Of a stretch of DNA of 30,572 bases, positions 8,971 through 14,923 are shown piece after piece (the stretch's first letter is position 1; every line of letters starts with the position of its first letter). The position numbers and the translations under genes are program-made. The notes beneath the pieces are model-generated. The model searched no databases, had not been told where the DNA came from, and was given only the letters and a program-made list of their open reading frames with translations. The stretch is from JBGAWK01 sp044227665 (GTDB lineage Bacteria > Bacteroidota > Bacteroidia > Chitinophagales > JADIYW01), in the NCBI GenBank assembly GCA_044227665.1, contig JBGAWK010000026.1, forward strand, positions 1 to 30,572, in the 5' to 3' direction.

Positions 8971-9188
8971 ATGTGAAACTTCTTTTTATCATTAATAAGT
9001 ATCCTATTTTAGAAATTTTATTTTCTAAAAAATAAAGTTAAAACTCAAGTATTTTATAAATTTATTATAAAATAATAATAATCAATAATATATAAAATAT
9101 TATAAAATAATACATATTACAATGGCATTTTTTTGTACACGTATTTTTATAAATTAATTATATACATTTGTATTTATAAAAATTAAGT
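8971..9188 (+). repeat. Very AT-rich spacer with perfect palindromes
   Basis: The spacer between IS982 copy 1 and the lipoprotein gene is almost all A/T. It contains a 9-bp perfect hairpin (TTTTAGAAA at 9007-9015 with TTTCTAAAA at 9022-9030) and a 10-bp perfect hairpin (TATTTTATAA at 9050-9059 with TTATAAAATA at 9065-9074). The 9-mer TATAAAATA occurs three times (9067, 9091, 9101). No coding potential is seen. A TACATTTG box at 9163-9170 fits the -7 consensus for the lipoprotein gene. Confidence 0.6.
9163..9170 (+). promoter_or_regulatory. Candidate -7 box (TACATTTG) for the lipoprotein gene
   Basis: TACATTTG matches TAnnTTTG and lies 18 nt before the ATG at 9189. The nearest upstream TTTG (9132-9135) is 27 nt away, longer than the usual -33 to -7 gap, so only the -7 element is supported. 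Confidence 0.4.
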
Positions 9189-9647
9189 ATGAAAAATATA
9201 ATCAAAAAAGGACGCCTTGTTATCGGGATGATAGCAATCTCCGCAGTTATTCTTACAGGGTGTGTACCTAATACAAATCCTCCTACCTCTTTACCTGCTA
9301 CTATAGAGTTGGTTTCAGGATATTATAGTGGTGTATGCCACGGAGATTATAGTATATATACTCCTTGCTATGAGTATAGGTTTTATATTAATTCAGATGG
9401 CACGTATGTAAGATATGCAGCGATAGGAGCTCAACAGCCCGATCCAGCATTAACACAAACAGGTACTTGGGTATTAAATGGCAATAAAATTACATTTAAT
9501 GGGGTATATTCTAATGGTGATAGAGTAATAAAGACTGTTAATTGGATAAAAAAATCAGAAACTGATGCAGCTACATTCAATTATGTAGAAAAAGCTCTTT
9601 ATCTCCCAGATGGAAATATACTTTATAAAATTATTAAAGTAAATTAA
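9189..9647 (+). CDS. Small lipoprotein, 152 aa, lipocalin-like texture
   Basis: A lipoprotein signal peptide with lipobox LTGC (lipidated Cys at 25) is followed by a Pro/Thr linker and one compact domain of about 120 residues. The domain reads as a small beta-sandwich or barrel: 'GYYSGVCHG', 'YEYRFYINSDGTYVRY', 'QTGTWVLNGNKITFNG'. This GxY...G-T-W...I.f pattern resembles small lipocalin-like lipoproteins of Bacteroidota, but the family is not certain and no ligand can be proposed. Three Cys remain in the mature domain besides the lipidated one or close to it (CHG, PCY), possibly forming a disulfide. A strong terminator follows, so it is monocistronic. It lies between two IS elements and may be accessory cargo or a bystander. 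Confidence 0.8.
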   Translation: MKNIIKKGRLVIGMIAISAVILTGCVPNTNPPTSLPATIELVSGYYSGVCHGDYSIYTPCYEYRFYINSDGTYVRYAAIGAQQPDPALTQTGTWVLNGNKITFNGVYSNGDRVIKTVNWIKKSETDAATFNYVEKALYLPDGNILYKIIKVN

Positions 9648-9705
9648 AGAGTATTCTTCACAATTTATATATTTCAAAAACCTATAGCGACTCTATTGTT
9701 ATTTT

Positions 9706-9735
9706 AAAAAAGGCTTCCTTCTGGAAGCCTTTTTT
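9706..9735. terminator. Bidirectional rho-independent terminator
   Basis: A 13-bp perfect stem (AAAAAAGGCTTCC at 9706-9718, loop TTCT, GGAAGCCTTTTTT at 9723-9735) has A- and T-tracts on both sides, so it can end transcription of the lipoprotein gene (plus) and of the converging yfiT-like gene (minus). The stop codon of the yfiT-like gene (9735-9737) overlaps the outer edge of the stem. Confidence 0.92.
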
Positions 9736-10220
9736 TATAGCATCAAATGAGCGAGATGATGTTTACAATGCCAGTCATACATTGCCAATGTAGTATCTAG
9801 TCGCATAGTCTTCTGTGATTCGGGGTGAAAAAATGTTTTTAAATAGTCACTTTCATTCATTGATTCCAATAAATAAGCCCATCTATAATGCACTCCTTCC
9901 AAGATGAGTAATGATGACGTAATAGAAAGATGCTTAGAATCAGATAGTTCGGCCCAAAGTTCTTCTTTGTATGGTTTGATGGTAGGATTATCTTCTGTAA
10001 GTGCCAGTTTGAACCTGATAAAACTGTTGATATGACTATCTGCACAATGGTGTATCACCTGTCTGCGTGTCCAGCCTCCTGGTCTATAGCAGCTATCTAA
10101 GGCAGCATCATCCATCTGACCTACTAAGGAGTTTAATTTTTCAGCAAAATGTAATATGGTATCTATATATTTAACGTGAGTTCGGGATAAGAAAAAATAA
10201 AAAGCAAGCAAAAAAGGCAT
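9735..10220 (-). pseudogene. 5'-truncated YfiT/DinB-like metal-dependent hydrolase, fused to IS end
   Basis: The frame from 10173 downward matches the YfiT/DinB-superfamily group (putative bacillithiol transferase or metal hydrolase): YIDTILHFAEKL, GGWTRRQVIHHCADSH, SFIRFKLALTEDNPTIKPY and the C-terminal WHCKHHLAH. The metal-binding His of HHCADSH and of HCKHHLAH are kept. Family members have about 25-30 more N-terminal residues, starting with a 'LRYPIGKF'-type strand, which are missing here. The first 16 codons of the open frame (MPFLLAFYFFLSRTHV) instead come from the end of the adjacent IS982 element, which supplies the ATG. The C-terminus stops right after the last His motif, about ten residues short. 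It is probably non-functional, though a chimeric protein could be made. Confidence 0.8.
10168..10173 (+). repeat. Target-site duplication of IS982 copy 2, left copy (TATTTA)
   Basis: The 6-mer TATTTA directly abuts the left end of the element and is repeated at 11198-11203 directly after the right end. IS982-family elements make short target duplications, so this marks a simple insertion. Confidence 0.7.
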
Positions 10221-11197
10221 GATTTTTGATGTTTAATTACTTGATAATCAATTAAATAAAACAAAAACGCCTTTAATGCTCAGAGACAAAATTATAGAAG
10301 TTTTTGTAAAAGTGGATGACTTTTGCAAACTTTTTGACCAAGAAATCAAAAATCACCAAATCTCAGACCCCAATATTGTTACAAGAAACCGAAAAGCCTC
10401 TCTTTCTGATAGTGAAATTATCACTATCCTCATCGCTTTTCACTTAGGACATTTTACAAACCTCAAGAACTTCTATCTCGAACATATCTGTATCTATTAC
10501 AAAGACTACTTCCCAAAATTGGTATCTTACAACCGCTTTGTAGAGCTACAACAAAGAGTGGCAGTACCTATGATGCTATTCCTGAAGATGAACTGTCTAG
10601 GAACATCTTCGGGCATCAATTTTATAGATTCTACCCATATCAAATCTTGCCACAACAGACGCATCCACAACCACAAAGTATTCAAAAATGTAGCAGAAAG
10701 AGGACAATGCTCCATAGGCTGGTTTTATGGCTTCAAGTTGCACCTAATCATCAATGACAAGGGGGAAATACTATCCTTTTATCTTACAAAAGGCAATGTA
10801 GATGACAGAAATATAAAACTGATGACTAGCATGACAGAAAATATATTTGGAAAACTATTTGGTGACAAAGGCTATATATCCCAAGCCCTCTCAGACCTGC
10901 TTTGGGGCGATGGCATACAATTGATTACTAAACCTCGCAAGAATATGAAAGGGATGAATATTTCGCAAACAGATAAAATATTGCTCAGAAAAAGAGCTAT
11001 TATTGAATGTGTAAATGATGAACTAAAAAATATTTGTAAGCTTCAACATACTAGACACAGAAGCATCAACAATTTCTTATTGAACATAATGGGAACACTC
11101 TGTGCTTATTCTTTCTTCCCTAAAAAACCTTCCTTAAATATCATCTTTGAAGAAAAATCTAATCAATTATTATTAGCTGCTTAACCCGAACTCACGT
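10174..11197 (+). mobile_element. IS982-family insertion sequence, copy 2 (1024 bp)
   Basis: The terminal inverted repeats start ACGTGAGTTCGGG at 10174 and end with the reverse complement at 11197, with one mismatch near the inner edge (GGGATAA against GGGTTAA). The element carries one intact transposase. It is flanked by the 6-bp direct repeat TATTTA (10168-10173, 11198-11203). It separates a 5'-truncated yfiT-like gene on its left from a 5'-truncated surface-protein gene on its right. Its ends and transposase differ from IS982 copy 1. Confidence 0.93.
10276..11184 (+). CDS. IS982-family transposase (copy 2)
   Basis: A 302-aa DDE transposase. The catalytic residues are D118 (INFIDSTHIKSC), D197 (LFGDKGYIS) and E244 (RKRAIIECVNDEL). 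Family hallmarks include SLSDSEIITILIAFH, the GWFYGFKLHLIIN motif, GNVDDR and QHTRHRSINNFLLN near the C-terminus. This is the classical Bacteroidota IS982 type. The reading frame is intact, with the stop at the inner edge of the right inverted repeat. Upstream, 100 bp of the element hold the left end and probably the promoter; on the other strand the same stretch supplies the start codon of the truncated yfiT-like frame. Confidence 0.96.
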   Translation: MLRDKIIEVFVKVDDFCKLFDQEIKNHQISDPNIVTRNRKASLSDSEIITILIAFHLGHFTNLKNFYLEHICIYYKDYFPKLVSYNRFVELQQRVAVPMMLFLKMNCLGTSSGINFIDSTHIKSCHNRRIHNHKVFKNVAERGQCSIGWFYGFKLHLIINDKGEILSFYLTKGNVDDRNIKLMTSMTENIFGKLFGDKGYISQALSDLLWGDGIQLITKPRKNMKGMNISQTDKILLRKRAIIECVNDELKNICKLQHTRHRSINNFLLNIMGTLCAYSFFPKKPSLNIIFEEKSNQLLLAA

Positions 11198-11203
11198 TAT
11201 TTA
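11198..11203 (+). repeat. Target-site duplication of IS982 copy 2, right copy (TATTTA)
   Basis: Matches 10168-10173 exactly and abuts the right end of the element. Confidence 0.7.
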
Positions 11204-13016
11204 GTAACTGTAATCTAGACACTGATGGTGATGGTATTCCAGATGCATTAGATTTGGATAGTGATAATGACGGTTGTGTAGATGCCATTGAAGGTGGTGC
11301 AGGCTTTACCAGTAGTAATGTGAGTAATGGTATGCTTACGGGTACTGTAAATTCTAACGGTATTCCACAATACACACCTCTTCCTGCAAACTATAGCAAC
11401 ACTGCGGGGCAAACTGTGGGTACTAGCCAGAATGCTTCCTCCTATGATATTAACTGTCCATGTATTGCAGGTAGCACAGCACCTAGTTTGATAGGTACAA
11501 GTCTTTCAAATATTTGCCCTGATACCACGGTAAATTTGAATAGCTTATTTACAGGCACTCCTCCATCAGGCACTCGCTTAGTGTGGAGCACTGTAAGCAA
11601 TGCCACTTCTGCCACAGACACTATTACTACGCCTACTAAGGTAAAGTCCGGAACATATTATGCATATTTCTATAGTCCTAGTTTCCCTTGTTTTAGTCCT
11701 TCTAGTGTAGCGGTACAGGTATCTACTACATCGTGTATAGTCTTACATGTAGAAGTAGGCACAGTCACTAGTGCACTTGGCGGCATAGCCATAGCCAATA
11801 TTACAGACAATGACAGTGTCAATGGTAAGCCAGCAGTTATAGGTACTAATGCAAGTGTGAATGTAAGTGGAGTATGGCCTAGTGGCATCACCCTAAATAA
11901 TTCAACAGGGGCTATAAGTGTATCACCAGGCACTCCTCCAGGCATTTATCCTGTAACTTATGAACTCTGCGATAAAATTATACCACCTACATGTGTTACT
12001 ATAGTGGATACCGTTTTTGTAACAGCTGTATCGCATCCAGATACTATCACGGTAAAGCCCAAATGCCCTACCTGCTCTGTTACTATATGTGCAACTAAAG
12101 ATGACCTAACTACTCCTGACCCTGTTTCATATTATAATTGCGGGCTTGATAGTTATGAAAGCACACTAGGCAGCGGCTCCATAGACATAAATGGGTGCTA
12201 TAATTGGAGTGGGAATAGTACTAAATTTACAACTTCCATCACTACTTGTATATTGCCTGTAATCAATATCTTTGCGGTACTACCTATATAATTATCCAAA
12301 AACCAATAGCTCCTTGATACAGTTAACATCACACTAACTTGTGACACTTGTAGTGCAAATATATGTACGACAGATGATGATATAGCAGAAAATAATTTAT
12401 TACAGCAAAGAACATATAGTACTTGTAACACTCCGGCAGGTATCATAAAAACAGGTCCAGACATGAGTGGCTGTTATAACTATAAAGCTAGTACCGACGC
12501 AGCTGCAAGTTCTACTACTTGCCAAGTAGGATGTATTAATGGTGAATGCGATACTACGTATATTACACTGTCGAGAAATATGTCTCCATTACCTATTGAA
12601 TTAATCCAATTTAGAGCAGCTCTGGATCAAGATGATGTAGTACTTATGTGGGCCACAGCATCAGAAATAAATAATAACTACTTTTCTATAGAAAGAAGTA
12701 CCGATGCCTTAAATTTTGAAGAAATAGGAAAAGTGTCATCCAAATCTGAATTTGGCTATAGCAATGAAATTCTAAATTATTCTTTTACAGACAATGAAAT
12801 ACAAAACAATTTACTTTATTATAGATTAAAACAGTTTGATTTTGATGGTAAATTTACTTATTCATCAATTGTCTCCGTAAAATTACTGGAGTTATACAAT
12901 GAGAATACCATTGTATTATATCCAAATCCTACAAAAAATAATATTTCATATCAATTCTCAAGAAGCAAATCTTCACTATATGATATTGAAATATTTGACT
13001 TACTAGGTAAATATTA
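11204..13016 (+). pseudogene. T9SS-secreted surface repeat protein, 5'-truncated and frameshifted (main part)
   Basis: This is the remnant of a large secreted adhesin-like protein without a start codon. The frame enters directly from the IS982 end at SNCNLDTDGDGIPDALD, a thrombospondin type-3 repeat. An Ig-like segment follows (NICPDTTVNLNSLFTGTPPSG), then a 'NITDNDSVNGKPAVIG' module and two Cys-rich repeats of 92 codons (from 12064 and 12340: CPTCSVTIC and CDTCSANIC). A membrane-exterior module comes next (PLPIELIQFRAALDQDDVVLMWATASEINNNYFSIERS), then the start of a T9SS sorting domain (VLYPNPTKNNISYQF). The frame is broken at about 12255 and restored at about 12315. Between those points the -1 frame reads CNQYLCGTTYIII, matching CINGECDTTYITL of the next repeat. 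An IS5-family element then cuts the sorting domain at 13016. Confidence 0.88.
13012..13016 (+). repeat. Target-site duplication of the IS5-family element, left copy (TATTA)
   Basis: TATTA abuts the left end of the element and is repeated at 13934-13938. Removing the element and one copy rejoins the surface-protein reading frame exactly. Confidence 0.75.
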
Positions 13017-13088
13017 GACCTCTTGCGAAATTCAGATTTGTTTAAAAGTCTTTATTAAAATAGTTGGCATCATTTATTAAAGTTGCAG

Positions 13089-13532
13089 ATGTTTTGGAAA
13101 GAAGTAAAGACACTCAAATCGACAGATTTTAAACGATTAACAGGCGTTACAAATTCTACCTTTCAATTATTAGTAGAAGCGGTTAATGAGTATGATACAA
13201 GCGTACGTAAACGGGGTAGAACAGGTAGGAAATCACATTTAATTACAGAGGATAAACTATTACTGACCTTAATGTATCTAAGAGAATATCGAACGATGTT
13301 TCATATTGGTGTTGCCTACGGCTTAAGTGAAAGTAATGTTTGCAGAACCATAAAATTTGTGGAACAAGCCTTAATCAACCATCCATCGTTACATTTACCA
13401 GGCAAACGTGTATTGACACAATCAGACAATACCTTTGAGGTCGTATTAATAGATGTAGCAGAAACACCCATAGAACGACCTAAAAAAAACAACGCAACTA
13501 TTACTCGGGCAAAAAGAAAAAGCACACATTAA
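13089..13532 (+). CDS. IS5-family transposase, first frame (OrfA)
   Basis: The 147-aa first part of a DDE transposase starts at the ATG at 13089 (MFWKEVKTLKS); an in-frame TTG lies 6 bp further upstream. It holds the helix-turn-helix-like region (LITEDKLLLTLMYLREYRTM, then GLSESNVCRTIKFVE) and the first catalytic Asp, D122 in VVLIDVAETPIERP. After PKK the frame drifts into a tail (NNATITRAKRKSTH) that does not match the family. The expected continuation is in the -1 frame. The switch point is an A-run holding A_AAA_AAC at 13484-13490 in the correct phase, so OrfA and OrfB are probably joined by ribosomal frameshifting. Confidence 0.85.
   Translation: MFWKEVKTLKSTDFKRLTGVTNSTFQLLVEAVNEYDTSVRKRGRTGRKSHLITEDKLLLTLMYLREYRTMFHIGVAYGLSESNVCRTIKFVEQALINHPSLHLPGKRVLTQSDNTFEVVLIDVAETPIERPKKNNATITRAKRKSTH
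13484..13490 (+). promoter_or_regulatory. Candidate programmed -1 frameshift site (A_AAA_AAC)
   Basis: In the OrfA frame the codons read CCT AAA AAA AAC, so the heptamer A_AAA_AAC is in the zero-frame phase used by X_XXY_YYZ slip sites. A -1 slip continues as KKQRNYYSGKKKKHTLK, the expected transposase sequence. No clear downstream stem-loop was found by eye. Confidence 0.65.
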
Positions 13533-13918
13533 AAACACAAGTAGTAGCAGATAAACAAACACGAAGAATAATTTGCGTACACAATAGTATAGGAAAAAAT
13601 CATGATTTTAAGCTTTTTAAAAACAGCAGAATATTTATGCATCCAAACATCAAAGCACAGGTAGATACTGGCTATCAAGGCATTAAGAAACAACACAGCA
13701 ACAGTGAGCTTCCTAAAAAACGCAGCAAGAGAAATCCGTTGACAAAGGAAGACAAAATGCAAAATCAAAAGATATCTTCCAGTCGAGTATTAATAGAAAA
13801 CATTATCAGAGAATTGAAAATATTTAGAATAGTAGCCGAAAAATACAGAAACAGAAGAAGAAGATTTAATTTAAGAATCAATATTATTGCCGGGATTTAT
13901 AATCTGCAACTCAAATGA
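13484..13918 (+). CDS. IS5-family transposase, second frame (OrfB, reached by -1 frameshift)
   Basis: The -1 frame is open from the A-run to the TGA at 13916-13918, about 144 codons. It reads NYYSGKKKKHTLKTQVV, then the GKNHDFKLFK segment, the second catalytic Asp in VDTGYQGIKK, the SELPKKRSKRNPLTKEDK stretch and the catalytic Glu in SSSRVLIENIIREL. This is the C-terminal half of the same transposase. An internal ATG at 13637 (MHPNIKAQ) would miss the start of the domain, so the product makes sense only as an OrfA-OrfB fusion of about 276 aa. If the slip site is not used, this is a simple frameshift mutation and the element is dead unless helped by another copy. Confidence 0.8.
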   Translation, partial: KKQRNYYSGKKKKHTLKTQVVADKQTRRIICVHNSIGKNHDFKLFKNSRIFMHPNIKAQVDTGYQGIKKQHSNSELPKKRSKRNPLTKEDKMQNQKISSSRVLIENIIRELKIFRIVAEKYRNRRRRFNLRINIIAGIYNLQLK

Positions 13919-13933
13919 ATTTCGCAAGAGGTC

Positions 13934-14068
13934 TATTATGGAAATAGTAGTCTGTTTTCTATTTCTAGTCAAAATATAAACTTATCCGACCTGCCTTCAG
14001 GCGTATATTTTATTAAATTCATATTTAATGACAATAGTGTATTTGTTAAAAAAATAATTAAAGAATAA
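13934..14068 (+). pseudogene. 3' end of the T9SS surface protein (rest of the sorting domain)
   Basis: After the IS5-family element the surface-protein frame resumes with GNSSLFSISSQNINLSD, followed by LPSGVYFIKFIFND and KKIIKE before the TAA at 14066-14068. 'l..LpsGvYfik...n....vkKiik' is the diagnostic end of the T9SS type-A sorting domain (Por secretion tail). Joined to VLYPNPTKNNISYQF upstream it makes one complete sorting domain, which shows that the host gene was exported by the type IX secretion system before it was disrupted. Confidence 0.9.
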
Positions 14069-14076
14069 ACCTACTG

Positions 14077-14113
14077 ACAATCCATTCATTATTAGCAATG
14101 AATATAAGATTGT
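14077..14113 (+). repeat. Two-part stem-loop downstream of the surface-protein gene
   Basis: A 7-bp perfect stem (ATTCATT at 14084-14090, loop ATTAGC, AATGAAT at 14097-14103) is nested in a second 6-bp stem (ACAATC at 14077-14082 with GATTGT at 14108-14113). It lies 8 bp after the stop codon. No T-run follows, so it may be an mRNA 3'-end structure rather than an intrinsic terminator. Confidence 0.4.
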
Positions 14114-14234
14114 TATTCTAGCAACGAATGCGTTACAATAGAGTTATAATAGCACAGTGATGCTTATGATACACAAAAAACTATACAGCGAAATAATTGT
14201 ATTGTCTGATAGACTTCTATAGTGCAGAAATAAG

Positions 14235-14699
14235 CTATACATTATCTTCTATACGCCACTCGGCATAGGATGTGGGTGTCTCGCGTAGCACCAAAGATAC
14301 TAGTGTGAGGCGCTCAGGAATACGGGATTGCAATTTTTGTAGGAAGTACAACATCAGGTTTTCGCAGGTGGGCTGGAAGGGTACTGTAAATACCTTTTCG
14401 AATTCTGTAGTAAGTAGATCGGATTTTACATAGGGCGCATTCTCATTGAGTACAAGTGCATGATCGTAAATAGATACAACTTCTTCCAGCACTATCTTTT
14501 TGAGAATACCGAAGTCCACAACCATGCCATTTTTTACATTAGTGGCATCTGCCAAGGGCTCGCCACGCAGGGTGACTTCCAGATGATAGGTATGTCCATG
14601 TATGTTCTTGCAAGGCCCATCGTAGCCATAGAGGGCATGTGCCATTTCAAAGGTAAATTGTTTAGTGACTCTAGCCTTTTGTATAGTATGTACATTCAT
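14235..14699 (-). CDS. queD: 6-carboxy-tetrahydropterin synthase QueD
   Basis: QueD/PTPS-family enzyme that converts dihydroneopterin triphosphate to 6-carboxy-5,6,7,8-tetrahydropterin in the queuosine pathway. In the 154-aa protein the zinc ligands are H21 (MAHALYG), H34 and H36 (HGHTYH). C30, in CKNIHGH, is the catalytic Cys spaced as in QueD (C-x3-HGH). Downstream are YDHALVLNE, with the catalytic Asp-His, and LRETPTSYAEW, with the substrate-binding Glu. The start overlaps the ferredoxin stop by 4 bp (ATGA), indicating translational coupling. A mammalian-type PTPS role is less likely given the C-x3-HGH arrangement. The other queuosine genes are not in the window. Confidence 0.92.
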   Translation of the reverse strand: MNVHTIQKARVTKQFTFEMAHALYGYDGPCKNIHGHTYHLEVTLRGEPLADATNVKNGMVVDFGILKKIVLEEVVSIYDHALVLNENAPYVKSDLLTTEFEKVFTVPFQPTCENLMLYFLQKLQSRIPERLTLVSLVLRETPTSYAEWRIEDNV

Positions 14700-14923
14700 A
14701 TTTTCACTATTTTTATAATATTAACAGGGCAGTTTTTTGCCGCCAACATATTGTCTTCATATTCGTGGTCATGTGCCAATACGGTATAAAAACCTTTTTT
14801 GTCCACGCCACCCACGAGCGTACATTTGCCGTCACGCTTGGATATGCGCCAACGATAGTCTGCTGCTTCTACACAGGCATTGCAGCCTATGCATTTGGCA
14901 CGTTGCTGCGTAATACGTATCAT
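14696..14923 (-). CDS. Small ferredoxin, single [4Fe-4S] cluster
   Basis: A 75-aa cytoplasmic electron carrier. The cluster ligands are C11, C14 and C17 (CIGCNAC) plus C65 in the NCP motif near the C-terminus. An additional C34 is not part of the standard pattern. One CxxCxxC...CP set means one cluster, as in the monocluster ferredoxins. It overlaps its upstream neighbour (U32 protein) by 4 bp and its downstream neighbour (queD) by 4 bp, so the three genes are translated as a unit. The likely partner is the iron-sulfur U32-family protein, but that is inferred from position only. Confidence 0.88.
   Translation of the reverse strand: MIRITQQRAKCIGCNACVEAADYRWRISKRDGKCTLVGGVDKKGFYTVLAHDHEYEDNMLAAKNCPVNIIKIVKI

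Larger units (their letters stand above)
13017..13933 (+). mobile_element. IS5-family insertion sequence (917 bp)
   Basis: Perfect 18-bp terminal inverted repeats, GACCTCTTGCGAAATTCA at 13017-13034 and its reverse complement at 13916-13933, enclose a two-frame transposase. The element is flanked by TATTA on both sides. It sits inside the T9SS sorting domain of the surface protein; the host reading frame resumes immediately after it. The stop codon of the second transposase frame (13916-13918) overlaps the right repeat. Assignment to IS5 rests on the transposase sequence and compact size. Confidence 0.92.

Noticed and set aside
7941..8978. Target-site duplication around IS982 copy 1
   Set aside because: The flanks ACTATATT and ATGTGAAA do not share a suffix-prefix match of useful length, so no duplication can be claimed.
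10527..10715. Minus-strand 62-codon frame inside IS982 copy 2
   Set aside because: It lies antisense to the conserved transposase core with no independent support.
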